Shown here one piece after another: positions 46,440 to 57,874 of a DNA stretch of 64,000 nucleotides. The DNA comes from Oenanthe sinensis. Taxonomy: Eukaryota; Streptophyta; Magnoliopsida; Apiales; Apiaceae. The notes under the pieces were generated by a model. That model had not been told where the DNA came from and ran no database searches. It saw only the letters and a list, made by a program, of their open reading frames with translations. The DNA lies in NCBI GenBank assembly GCA_028671895.1, contig CM053794.1:38394501-38458500 (forward strand), read 5' to 3'. Both the position numbers and the translations under genes were made by a program. The number at the start of each line of letters is the position of its first letter. Position 1 is the first letter of the stretch.

Positions 46440-47110
46440 ACTTTCTGCAATGCTTTTGAATAACAATAAAGACAATTGGATGCTAAGAGTGAGAGTATAC
46501 AGTATGTGGGATGCAATCAATACATAAACAACGATCAATTTAGTCTTGACATGATTTCAATTGATGAGAAGGTTAATAAATTTTTTTTATTTACTAATTT
46601 ATTACAATTATGCATTCATACTAACTTTTTGATACTTTAATTTATAATAGAAAAATCTTATCCACGCAACAATTCAAAAGTATCTACTTTTTCGATTCAA
46701 ACATATTTTGGAAGAAGCGTTTTTATATAACATAAAAAACTTAAAAGTAGTTGCAAGTACCGGCTGATATAGACCACTATAATGTGAGTTTAAAGTGAGG
46801 ATTTTACGTACGACAGTCCTAAAAAAGTTGGAAGAAAGATACCACTACATGGATTTGAGTTCATATGTCCCGATATAATTGAAGCACGTGTTAATTACAC
46901 TAATATATTGTCAGGTATTTTGTTAAAATAAGATATTATAAGTCTCACACACACATATAATTTTAAATTATATTCTTTAATATTTACATAATGTTACTAA
47001 TACTTATCTAGATGTCGTGGGCTGCTTGATCTACATTGGTGACATTGATATTGTTAGCGACGGATGGTAAAAAAAGAGATCTTAGAATCCTAAAAAATTA
47101 GTAAGTTGTG
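46440..47110 (+). pseudogene. RPA-like OB-fold fragment, copy 2, decayed
   Basis: A diverged tandem copy of the 45173-46000 unit. CGA becomes TGA inside the STGRYR-equivalent motif (46773-46775). Several residues are lost between the next strands. A single extra base before the AAA-AAA-AGA lysine codons near 47068 shifts the frame. The lesions differ from those of copy 1, so the copies decayed independently after duplication. Confidence 0.65.
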
Positions 47111-47329
47111 AATTATAATACACATGTATATTTTGAAATTATTATTTGATTTTATAATATTTATAATATTTATAAAGTTAATACTACTATTTTGATTTAA
47201 TATAATTTTGTTATATCAAATTTTATCATATGCACTTCAGTCATCAGTAATGTAATTTTGTGAGAAATTTTTTAATAAATTTAAAATTTATTATGAGGCC
47301 GCCGCGAAACGCAGTTTTTTTCATTAGTT

Positions 47330-48150
47330 AGTAATATAATTTCAAATATATATAATTGAAACATATATAAATTATTTATTAATAATAGTTAGTATAATTT
47401 ATTATTAAATTTAATAGAATAATAATTTATAAATATTAAAATTGGTATAATTAATAATAGTAACTAACATATGTAAATAATAATTGAATTTTAATTGAAT
47501 ATTAGTCTAAATTATAATATTTTGATCCAATAAAATAAAATTATTAATTTATTTTTCAACCCGTCTACTATTATTTATTATTAATATAAATATTATATTA
47601 ATTGTCAAATATTATGTTTTTCTTTTTTTATTTTAATATGTCCTATATATAGTGATCCTATAACATAAAGCGCAAGCCATTACTTTAAACAAAAACAATG
47701 CATTATCCCTTATTTAGCCCAAATTATTGTTTGACCACGATCTTAAATTCATGTTCAAATCTAACCCATTCTAATCATGTCAAGTTCAAGCTTTTCACTC
47801 ATTTATAACGAGTGAAACTTGAGCGAATCATGAGCTGCTTGTCTCTTCTCAATATCTTATTGAAAGAAAGAACTTAGATCTCTGAACTCCAAAAAACAGT
47901 AGAAAACTACATGGTTGCTAATGAGTATATGCTACAAAAAACACAAAGGAAGCAATGAGAGTGGCTTTTTTCAAAAAAACGTATTTGAATTCAAGTTGTA
48001 GCATATCAATTGCTAAGCTCTGCAATAGAGGGCAAACACGTACAGCATCGCCTATCAATTTAATAAAGGTATACCCTTATTTTCCATACCAATCAAGCAA
48101 TCACTGTCTGATACTTAAACCAACATGATAAAATACAATTGTAGAGTTGC
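47330..48150. other. AT-rich spacer right of the Helitron-like element
   Basis: No gene recognised. The last about 150 bp are probably 3' UTR of the minus-strand gene that follows. Confidence 0.5.
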
Positions 48151-48197
48151 ATTCCGGTCACCAAAAACCATTAGAACTCCATGCTACACTTATAGTT

Positions 48198-48533
48198 TCA
48201 TTCTTCAGAGCTGGCTTTGACTATGAAGTTCTGGCGGCTGATTGGATTCATAACTACAGGAGGACCGGCAGTCCTAGGCCATGCCTGAAACTTTTTGTCA
48301 GTCTCTTCTGCCCATTCTTTGTTTGAAACAGTACCTGGTGTGGTACCTGATTCCAAAAACTAGTTAGATAGGTGAAGCTATCAAAAGTCCTCGACAACCA
48401 GGAAAAATAGATAATGCAATGTTAAAATAATAAACTTGCCCCCAAATAGTTTCCGATCAGCAATAAAATAGTCACACGTAAATGCAACTACAAATGAAGC
48501 ACCTATAGCACCGATTATCTTGACAGCTGCCAT
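48198..48533 (-). CDS. 80-aa probable mitochondrial ATP-synthase-associated protein (fibre protein Fb15-like)
   Basis: Two coding exons (48533-48440 and 48346-48198) join to 80 residues: MAAVKIIGAIGASFVVAFTC..., then ADRKLFGGTTPG...KFQAWPRTAGPPVVMNPISRQ and ASSEE. It has one N-terminal hydrophobic segment (about 4-20). The sequence matches a highly conserved small plant protein known as Fb15 (Arabidopsis At4g30010). I recall this being assigned as a plant-specific F1Fo-ATP synthase subunit (ATP17), but that recollection is moderate. The coding intron has a GC donor. A 3' splice site (CTTGTTGCAG) lies 17 nt before the ATG, so a long 5'-UTR intron extends to about 50221. Confidence 0.8.
48347..48439 (-). 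other. GC-AG intron of the Fb15-like gene
   Basis: The conserved LFGGTTPG requires exon 1 to end TTTGGGG and exon 2 to start GTACC. The intron therefore begins GCAAGT and ends TCAG. The GT four bases into the intron would shift the frame. Confidence 0.85.
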
Positions 48534-48550
48534 GTTCAGAGTTCAGTCTG

Positions 48551-50300
48551 CAACAAGTTAAAAAAGACGACGAAAGGTTAAATTTTATACAAGACGCTGA
48601 AAAGCTCAGCCTAACAGACTAAAGCTACTAACATGAATTTTATATTTCAGTTTTAACTAGCAGGCTCTTTTCACCACAATCTAACCACCATATTCAACCC
48701 ATACACTTCACATTTGGGGAAAGAACTACTAGAAAGTATAAATATAAAGGCATGGAAACTTGCATAGGCATGCCAATACCAATTATTGACGAAGAATTAT
48801 GCTACAAATTTTGTTTCTAAAATGAATTTCCCACTTGATTTATATGTTCTGTATTCTGGATTGGCTACATGTTGAAATTGAATCTAATTTAATTAGGTTT
48901 CCTTTCATTGGGGTTATTCAGTGGACATCTCAGAGACGGTCATACTTTATAGGAAGTCAACTGTACTAGATTTGGAGCTGTGAGAAGTGGGTGCACTAAG
49001 TACCCTGAGATAAAGGATTTTGCGTTGGTTCAAATCTTATTATTAAATTTATCTTGCAGTACCCTGAGAACATAATGCATATAGGCTAAGTTCAAATAGG
49101 ACTACCTATTAGTTAGGGTTCTATTATTTAGATTATATATTTAATAGGGGATTAGTACATGTTAATAATGATTGAAAAATATTTGTAAAGTATGTTCTGT
49201 AAAATAATAGTAGTAGTACAGAACATATGTTGAATGATATAGTAGGCACTAGGGAATAAAAAACCTAATGCAACTGAATCAGCGCAAACTCAATTCCTTT
49301 TCAGACATTATTTTTAGGGAGTATGCTGATAATTTATCCTCCCCCAGCCACTGACTGTGAGTACACTATTGTACTCTTCTCAAAACTGAGAGCATTCGAT
49401 AAGCTGTATACAATTCTGTATGATTATTAAAACAAGCTAGATTCTACTTGCAAGTTCCAAAAACAAAAATTCAATACCAATTCCAGTTCTAAAAGTTAAG
49501 TCCTACACTCCTACCCATCTTAACATAAATACAACAATTAGAATGATTAAGAAAAACTGAGGCTTGGCATTGGGATTCCGTATAAACTCATCCCATTTTC
49601 TCCCAAATCTGTACTACATCATAGAATGCTGAAGGGGGGGGGGGGCAACCGAGGAAATATACTTACTGCAGAAAATATAAAAGAGAGTGACTCTGGAATT
49701 CAATTGTAATAATTAAGTCTACAACCATTCAATACACAGGGATAAGAGAGACCTAAATAGGACTCGCTGCGTAATAAAATAATAAACTAATGAAGCTCGT
49801 AAACACTCAAACCTGTTACAAATAAAAGAATCCCCACGGTTCCAATATTGGCAAGAACATCAATCTTTACATATCAAATACCACATACATGATTTCAGGA
49901 CACGAACACAAAAACGATAGGAAATGAATAGTTTGAAAGAATAAAAACCTAAATACCCTTGCGAATAAAAGGCTAAAAGATACAGATCTAAGCTAACATA
50001 AAAATGAAGATAAAAAATCAAATAATACACGAAGAGTTTCAACATACACAATGACTAAACATCACGGTCAACTGTAGATGATTGTAATATCAACAGTGTA
50101 TATACACAAAATCATAAAGAGTAAATGGAAATGAAATTGAATTAGGGGAAGCTGTATATAATAATAATTATATAGAATTATACATACACAGAGCATATAT
50201 GAATATAAACAGAAGATTACCTGATTGAATTGATTTGTGAGCAGAGGCCAGAGAGAGAGAGAGAGTTGTGTTGATTTTGAAAGCTTCGCAATTTTCCAAA
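48551..50300 (-). other. 5'-UTR intron and first exon of the Fb15-like gene
   Basis: A donor CAATCAG|GTAATCTT (about 50219) after a CT/GA-rich leader (50222-50290) pairs with the acceptor near 48550. An intermediate UTR exon is possible near 49800. No coding sequence lies inside. The region has a G10 run (49626-49635). Confidence 0.55.
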
Positions 50301-50315
50301 CACTTCTTTAACTGG

Positions 50316-50360
50316 TCTTAGGATGGGCTGGGCTGGGCTGGTCCTAGACTTTGGGCTTTC
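50316..50360 (-). promoter_or_regulatory. Tandem site II motifs, Fb15-like promoter
   Basis: Three overlapping TGGGCT words (50324-50329, 50329-50334, 50334-50339) and another at 50352-50357 lie just upstream of the leader. Site II clusters are typical of nuclear genes for mitochondrial and ribosomal proteins. Confidence 0.55.
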
Positions 50361-50751
50361 CGCTGTATCAATTCAAACATTCTACACATAATCCCATTTT
50401 TGCTGCCTAAAACTAAGAAATATAAAAATATTTATTATGATATATTTATATTTGTTCAAATATATAATATTTTAGATTTAATAACATTTTATATAAATAA
50501 TAATATTAATAAGTCATGATTGTAAATAAATCAAAATTTTGCAAGGCGATAATAAATAAGGAAAATTCATTTTATTTATTATCCTTAGAGTCAATTGAAA
50601 TAAGATGTAATATTTAATTTTTGTAAAACCAATTTAAAATTCCTAACCTTATTTATTTTTTAAACATAAATAGTAAATTTTGGACGGGTAAAACTCATAA
50701 TGTAGGTAAAGTTGTAGACTGAAATATGAGAATTGGGTCACCCTTTGTTGT

Positions 50752-50930
50752 ATTGGGCCCAATTAAATAAATGGTACAGAGGCCCAACAATTTCGCAGCC
50801 CAGTTTAACGTCAAACCAAAAAACCCTAACATCTCATACATATATATATATTTATCCTATCAACAAACATAAAAATCCTAAGCCTCCATTGTTTCTTCAC
50901 TCTCGCATTTCTGCATCTTGAAACCCTAAT
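50752..50930 (+). promoter_or_regulatory. Ribosomal-protein-type promoter: site II plus two telo-boxes
   Basis: TGGGCCCA (about 50754-50761) and GGCCCAAC (50781-50788) precede telo-boxes AAACCCTAA at 50821-50829 and 50921-50929, with a CT-rich leader between them. This combination is the classic plant ribosomal protein promoter and fits the decayed RPS2 gene that follows. Confidence 0.65.
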
Positions 50931-50953
50931 TTCTCAAACAAAACAAACCAAGC

Positions 50954-52854
50954 ATGGCTGAAAGAGGCGGTGAGCGTGGCGGTTTTGGCAGAGGCTTCGG
51001 CCATGGAGGGCGCGGTGGGTCCCAGTCACAAAACTAGGGCGTCTGGTACGTGAGGGAAAGATCAAAACAATCGAGCAGATCTATCTCCACTATCTCCCAA
51101 TCAAAGAGTACCAAATCATTGACTCTCTCATTGGACCGTCTCTTAAGGACGAGGTTATGAAAATCATGCCAGTTCAGAAACAGACCCGGGCCGGTCAGCG
51201 AACCCGGTTCATGGCCTTTGTGGTCGTTGGTGATGGAAATGGACACGTCGGATTGCGTGTCAAGTGTAGTAAGGAAGTGGCCACTGCTATACGTGGCGCG
51301 ATTATATTGGCTAAATTATCGCTGATTCCAGTGAGGAGAGGGTATTGGGGTAATAAGATTGGGAAGCCACTTACTGTGCCGTGTAAGGTTACTGGCAAGT
51401 GTGGTTTGGATGGTTCCTGCCCCTCGTGGAGCTGGGATTGTTACGGCTAGGGTGCCTAAGAAGGTGCTGCAGTGTGCTGGGATTGAGGATGTCTTCACTT
51501 CGTCTCGCGGTTCCACTAAGACTCTCGGAAACTTTGTCAAGGTCTTTTTTCATCAATTCAACACAATGCACGTTTTTTTTATATAAATATTGATATTGAT
51601 AAATGTTTTGTTCTCTTTGTTTTGCTTGAAATTTGATTGACATTGTTAATTTATATATAACTGTTATGATAGGTAATAAAACTATTGAATGGCTGTTTGT
51701 TTATTTGTGTACGATAATTGTTGCTAAGCTACATTCATGTCGGATTGTTTGCTTAGCTATGTGTTATTGACTTGTTGTATATCTGTAATTTTGTATGTAA
51801 CTTGTGTAATTAGTTGCTGCAATGTATATGCCCAAACATTCCACATGTCGATGTGATTAATTAGTTTTTATTAAGAGGAACTACCTGCATATTATAGTGT
51901 AATAAAAGATGAAATTAGAAGGCTGCATGCTTCCTTGGAGTTCATATTCATGATGTTATCTTGTTAAAACTTTACCACTCAGTACAGGATCAATAGTAAA
52001 AGTTGGCTGGTACTTAAATGTAACTTTGGAAAATTACTGAAGGAAAGGCTGGTCACAAATTTGGAGAGTTTGCTTTTACTCGGAAAGTAGACCTCAAAAA
52101 GATAATGCTGCACCCGTAAAGAGAAAGATATATATTATTAAAAAGTAATATATTTATTTATATATATTATATTTGTAAATTTTATTATTATGAAAAGATT
52201 TAATTGTAAATTATATCAATTAATATTAATTATTTTTAAAAGATAATATATTAATTATTTTATTAATAAAATAAATTTCTGTATAAATATGTATTATTTA
52301 AAAATTATTATTGTATGATGTTAAGAAAATATTTTGATAAAATAACTAATAAAATGTTTTAAATGTATTGATATAAAGTAATGTGGGTGGAATCCTACTC
52401 AGCTTAACTAACCAATCAAAAAAGTGGAAGATGGGGTTACGCACAAAAGATGGTGTAGAGGATTGTGGAATTGGCTCTTTAAACTTTGTTCAGGCTAGTT
52501 TTTGTTTTTTTAATTTTTCAACTTAAACCTTTTACATTTTCATATTTAGATAGTAGATATGGCTTTGATTGTGCTAGTTTACTATTTGTCCAATCACAAG
52601 GCCAATTGTGTTTTTAGATTATAATTGCATATTCATATCTCTTGCTTTTGTATAATATATTTTCATTAATTCTTGTTCTTTTTTTATTTGTGCAGGCTAC
52701 TTTTAACTGTTTGCTGAAGACTTATGGGTTCCTCACTCCAGATTTTTGGACTGAGACTCGATTCACTAGATCTCCATACCAAGAGCACACTGATCTTTTG
52801 GCAAAACCAGTATCTAAAATCACCTTCACAGAGGACCCGGTTGTTGAGGCATGA
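50954..52854 (+). pseudogene. RPS2: Decayed 40S ribosomal protein uS5 (RPS2) gene
   Basis: The promoter, start codon (MAERGGERGGFGRGFGHGG), intron (51542-52695) and final exon (52696-52854, ATFNCLLKTYGFLTPDFW...) are all present. It is therefore a genomic duplicate, not a retrocopy. uS5 is a core small-subunit ribosomal protein. Two lesions break the frame. Most of the N-terminal RGG/acidic region is missing, and the VPVTKLGRLVREGK block is out of frame with the ATG (stop at 51035). An 11-nt deletion after KVTGKCG (51403-51409) removes residues up to MVPAPRGAG and shifts the frame again. Conserved GLGVK reads GLRVK. The remainder is well conserved, so the decay is recent. A sequencing or assembly error is an alternative for the small deletion, less so for the first. 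Confidence 0.85.
52080..52640. other. AT-rich part of the RPS2-pseudogene intron
   Basis: Extremely AT-rich interior (52120-52380) with no recognised element or exon. Confidence 0.4.
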
Positions 52855-52897
52855 TGTCTTTTGCTCTTGTCAATGGTTGAGAGTATGTTTTGCTGAG

Positions 52898-53289
52898 TGT
52901 CAGGAATACTATTAATACAATAGCATGTTATTAGGATAAGTAAGGGTACTTTAGACTTTTCAGAGTTAGTTATATTCCCAGACTAGTATAAATACCATTT
53001 GTATTGTTACATTTTATTTATGCATTATGAATATGAAAATGGCTTTGCCACCAAAACTCTCTCTTTCTATAACTGCTTCATATCTCTCTCTAAAATTCTA
53101 TCTTCTCTCTCAAGTTTCTCTCTGATCTCTACCTAATTTCTCTGATTTAATCTCTATTCTCTCTGTTTCTATCTCTATTCTGCTCTATATCTCTGTTTCT
53201 CAGCTTAATTTAGCTGTTAACTTACTTAAATCAATAGAAAACACCAAAAATAGTAACAAAATCAGTTGAGGAACCTCCAGTTCCTGACA
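52898..53289. mobile_element. Solo LTR, 392 bp, in the RPS2-pseudogene 3' UTR
   Basis: Begins TGTCAGGAA and ends TTCCTGACA, a 9-bp perfect inverted end. It is flanked by 5-bp target duplications CTGAG (52893-52897 and 53290-53294). An internal TATAAATACC (about 52987) and a CT-rich R/U5-like stretch (53056-53200) fit an LTR. No internal retrotransposon sequence adjoins, so recombination between two LTRs has removed it. The insertion splits what reads as a normal 3' UTR. Confidence 0.93.
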
Positions 53290-53294
53290 CTGAG

Positions 53295-54400
53295 GGCATC
53301 TTGATAGCAGCTTATTGCTTTCATTAAATTTCTGGTTTCTTTTAGAATTTTGTTAACTATTATAATGTGCTGCCTGGGCAGCACTTTTAAATTTTGATTA
53401 GTATCTTGGTGTTTGCTTCTTTGTTAGTCCATGACAATATACTTAACCTTAGAGTTTCATCATGATAAGATTTATGCTCTAAAAATATTATAGAAAAAGC
53501 TGATGCCGATTTGGTTGGAAGGAATCGAAAGCTTAAATGGAATTAACAGGAATAAAAATGGAAGCATGGAAAGAAAGTTATGGTTTGTAATACATTGTAG
53601 ATTGTAAAAAAGAAATGCAGATGGGTAGAGAATTAAAATTAGTAGGGAGTGAAAAATTAAAATGGATTTAAGTGCACAATTATATGTACATTTGTAATTC
53701 AGCTCACTCCAACTTTATAAGTAAGAATCAATTAGTTTGATGGGTTCGATGATAATGCTGCTGTAAGGGCTTGCATTTCTACTGATTACCTCATTGAACT
53801 GAGCTTTGCGATTTCAGTACATCAGTAACTTGTCGAGACTGCTGGTTACATTAGTGTTATGCAGGGTGATCCAAATAGAAACTAAATTAATTTACAAGAT
53901 GAAATAATAATGTACTGTAAAATACACCAAATCCATATATTGTTTTTGTACATGTACAATGATCCTAATTACTGGCAAAGTAAATTGAGAAAGTAGTATT
54001 CAATAGGTTGTGTACTCTTCTGGATTTCAAAATCTATCCAAACTTCCAGTGTGAAACCTGAAATCAGAGTGTGCATATGAAATTGATATATAGACGCATA
54101 CATATATAGTATTGACATAAATCCAATTGGATAATAGTTATCAGATTAGTTGAAATATATGAATTACCACATCATAAAACACACAAAATGTCTTACCGTG
54201 GAGTCCAAGACTGCAGCATGACCACTGGAGCTTGAAGATGATCTGATCAGCTGAATGGCTAACCCATTGATACCTTTATCGGAATCTATCTACAATTCAA
54301 AATATATTTAACAATGCATAAACCCCAATGAAATTAATAATTAATTAAATATGTAAAGCAAGTATATCTTTTTTCTGAGCTGGCTACGAATATTCACGAG
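53295..54400. other. 3' flank of RPS2 pseudogene and of polygalacturonase
   Basis: No coding region. Reads as the remaining 3' UTR, then spacer. Confidence 0.5.
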
Positions 54401-54403
54401 TCC

Positions 54404-57118
54404 TCAATCATAAGGACAGCTCGGAGAAACAGTTTCAATTTCTTCAAGATCGACATTATTGCAGACAGCTTGTGCAACTTCATCTTTCCGACCTCTTAAC
54501 ATCACATCTCTCAGAACAATTCCTTCGCAAGGATGGCTCTGGCTGCAATCGAACTTAATAGCCACATCCGTAGCACTTGTTCCTGTTATGTTCTGATACA
54601 CCACATTTTTCACTTGAACAGCTGATTTCTGTTGAATTTTTAAGTGAGATGTATGTCAAAAGAAATGACTTCCGGGAGTGAGCTACTAATTTAGAATATG
54701 CGGTTCTTAGAAACAATTATGACCTGTTTTTTACATGGTTTGGACCTATCACAATAGTTTTGATCTATGATGATGGGGGTTTTCACATTTTCCATCTCAA
54801 TATTCTCAAACTTTATATTGCTTGCATTTCCTGATCCTCCCTGCAATATGGATAGCACAGTTAACACATATATTTTTGTAATAATCTAATTTTAGTTTCC
54901 GTAATATTTTTTTAACCTGGTATGTCTTGATCCTAACACCATTTGAAGTTCCAGAGATCTTAGCTCCATTCACAGTTACATCCGAAACATGATCTTCTGA
55001 ATTTCCGTCTCCTAAACTTCCAATGCTGAAGTTACAAGCATAAAGAATCGTATTAGATAGGGAAAAAATTGTCTATATCACATGTACACAATCGATGGCG
55101 GGACTAGGAAGGGCCTGTCACGTTGAAAGTCCGGCTGAACTTGAAAATTTAGCAAGAATTTGTTTATTTTCAGTCTGGGGTACTTGGAGAATTAATCAAA
55201 ACTGGTAGTCTGATCAACCAGTGCCCCTTGAGTAATCTTTAAATTTTGAAAAAAATAATAATTAGAACAGATTGGAGAACGTAGAGATATCAATATGCAG
55301 GTACCTTATACCATGACCTGGTCCACAGGTTATATTTGTGATTTTCAGTTTCTGACTGCCACTTTCAATAGAAATACAGTCGTCACCTATACATAATTAA
55401 TGTATGAAACAAAGCTATCATTTATGAAAACAAATACACACCTGTTACCATTCATTACAAAAACACAAAGAGATTAAAAACGCACCAGTTTGTATAACAG
55501 AGCTGGATAATTGCATGTTTTGAGTGCGGGTGATATGGACTCCGTCGGTGTTAGGACTATCTCCTGGTGCAGTGACTGTTAGATTCGAAGCTTCTACACT
55601 CTCACATCTCTCAAATGAGACTTGTATCTGTTGTGCATTTTGTATATTCAGATCTTTCACCGTCAAATTCTTTCCGTTATAGAAGGTCAGAGCCTGTAAG
55701 TACATGCACATCCATATGTATAACCCTTAATTAATTCTATATACACAAATAATCATTATGCAATACCAATTCATTATTATAAATTATGAATGTTGCAAAT
55801 ACTGTGGTACACAGAGAGACTATTTACGCACAGTTGGCGCGTCCTTGCAGGGCTGCATAAACAAACCGTCAAAATAAACAAATCCAGTCAGTGATTTATT
55901 GAAGTAACGGATATGTGATTCATCTGTTGTTGCTAAATTAGGCGTGTATATATATATATATCAGGTAATTAGTAGCCAACCTTGGATTTATCGACCTTAC
56001 AGGAGTTTTTCCACCAAATCATGCCATTACCGTCTACAACTCCACCTCCTCCCACAAAAAGATCTTGGACGCTATCAAATATTAGCCAGTGTCTCTTGTC
56101 TTTTTTGTAGTCTCCTCGATCGTCAGATGCCAAAAGGGTACCGTTTATCTGTCATTAAGTAGTTTAATTCTGTTATCATTGCATATCCACATTAAGAAAA
56201 ATATATAAATACATATATAGTTGTACTTAATTTAGTAAAATTGGCAAGGCAATAACGCGCACACATAAATATAAATATATTACCTGCACAGTCATGGCAG
56301 CTTTGCAAGGTCCTTGGAATCTAATTGGCTTCAAAACATACTGTTTGTCTTCGGGTACCAAAAAAACTGCTCCCGGAGATGAACAAGCTTCATCCCACGC
56401 CTTTTCAAATGCCTGATTAGTGCATAACGACAGCGCAGATTAGTTTCACATAAGCATGAAATTATCTAGCTAGCATCGATCAGACATGAAGGCATGCGCA
56501 TAATATATTACTATCAACTTCCAAATATATGAGGATTTAAGAATACTTATGCATGTGAAATATTATTACGAATCACAATAAATTTCTTGCGCGCAGACCT
56601 ACATATTGAACGGTTTTGTTCAATGCTGTGATAAAACTAGTAGGCAGTACGTAGTCAATCTGTGTAATTCTGTTGTAATTAATAATTAACTTAACTTGCA
56701 TGTAAATAAAGGAAAAGGATACAAGATATTGATTAACTTAGACGACTTAATTACGTAAATTAGTAAATATACATAATATATACATGCATCTCAATACCTT
56801 AGTGTCATCAGATTTACCGTCACCTTTAGCTCCATGACTCCTTACATTCACAGTTTCATAAGCTGAAATTTGTGCCGCAAGCTTTTCCAAGTAACTTGAA
56901 ATTCCACCTTGAACCTTGGGGAAGTTCGGAGACATGCCATCGGAGCTGGAAGGATATGCGCTAGAGTCATATCCAGTTTCTCGATCATGATCATTATACA
57001 GATCATGTATATTAATGTTAATATTAGGCTGTAGGTCGTCTTCAAGACTACAGCAAGATGATATAGAGTAGACAAAAACAGTGATGATACAGAGGAGCAT
57101 ATGAATGTGCGGAGCCAT
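54404..57118 (-). CDS. Polygalacturonase, glycoside hydrolase family 28
   Basis: Nine exons: 57118-56798, 56412-56284, 56148-55981, 55852-55832, 55693-55486, 55386-55305, 55025-54917, 54840-54724 and 54628-54404. They join in frame to 459 residues. The enzyme hydrolyses alpha-1,4 bonds of homogalacturonan in the cell wall. There is a signal peptide (about 1-24) and an acidic N-terminal propeptide region. The catalytic parallel beta-helix follows, with all four family motifs: NTDG (261-264), GDD (283-285), GHG (306-308) and RIK (341-343). The acid/base Asp residues and His are intact. Length and the long N-terminal extension resemble the ADPG/QRT2-type clade involved in cell separation, but that placement is tentative. 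Exon 4 is only 21 nt (PCKDAPT). I took the ATG at 57118 because the upstream in-frame codons lack an ATG. TATA box at 57354-57367. Confidence 0.95.
55832..55852 (-). other. 21-nt internal exon of the polygalacturonase gene
   Basis: TTATGCAG precedes CCCTGCAAGGACGCGCCAAC plus T, followed by GTGCGT. Without it the conserved KSKPCKDAPTALTF segment would be missing. Phase 0 on both sides. Confidence 0.85.
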
Positions 57119-57353
57119 TTGCAATTATGATATATTAATTTCCTTTGCAAGACGATGAAGGATGATATATATGGCATGCACAAGCTTAATTTATTGCATG
57201 GAGGAAAATAGTACATAGAAATGGAGAATTAGCTAGGCTTGCAATAAAAACTATATATATGTTCAAGGTACGTAGAATGAATCATATATATATGTGCGTG
57301 TGTGTGTGTGTGATCGAGCTAGTTGTTTAAACTGAAAACAATGTGATGATGGA

Positions 57354-57367
57354 TTTTATATTTATAG
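57354..57367 (-). promoter_or_regulatory. TATA box of the polygalacturonase gene
   Basis: CTATAAATATAAAA on the minus strand, about 235 bp upstream of the start codon. A (GT)n tract (57295-57311) lies between it and the ATG. Confidence 0.6.
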
Positions 57368-57874
57368 GAGGAGGGTTGGGTTCGGGGGAAAGAGACTTCT
57401 GGGATATGAAATTAATCTATGCTTGCTGTGACTCTGTGCATGTGGTATCGAATGCAATAGAGAGACTTAGACGAAATGTTATCTTTTATTGGATGGCTTC
57501 TCAATTTCAATGAGCCACTATATTATTAAATAATGTAAATTTTACATTATTTTCAATACTATAGCAGTAATTTTTGGTATTAAATATTTATTTGGTGCAC
57601 ATTTTACGCTATAATATTTTTGTCAAATATACTCCTCTTATCTTTATTAACAAATGAACAAATATATTATTTTTAGTATAATATTTAATATAATGGATTG
57701 TACCTAGTTGATTTTATAAATAATATAATTTTTTATATTATACACTAGAGAGGGTCTAAATTATAAATTAAGTTTTAAAGATCTGTAGTAATGAGATATA
57801 TAATTAATTAATTATTCTTAAATTAATATCACATATATAATTTGACAGTGTATAATAAATGTGTATAATGTTTT

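Larger units (their letters stand above)
43145..47326 (+). mobile_element. Helitron-like element (non-autonomous or decayed)
   Basis: The left end reads TCTATATCTATCTATATAATAAAG, closely resembling plant Helitron 5' ends that start with TC. The right end has a GC-rich hairpin-like GGCCGCCGCGAAACGCAG (about 47298-47314) followed by T-rich sequence and ATTAG. Canonical Helitron 3' ends have such a hairpin about 10 nt before CTRR. The element has no target duplication to score. The interior has diverged tandem repeats (43200-44450), two copies of an RPA-like OB-fold unit and a nested TRIM. RPA-like genes are frequent Helitron cargo in plants. No Rep/helicase gene is present. The right terminus is degenerate, so the exact boundaries and the class are inference. 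Confidence 0.5.

Noticed and set aside
49626..49635. G10 run as a regulatory G-quadruplex
   Set aside because: A single homopolymer run inside a UTR intron, without the four spaced G-tracts of a convincing quadruplex.
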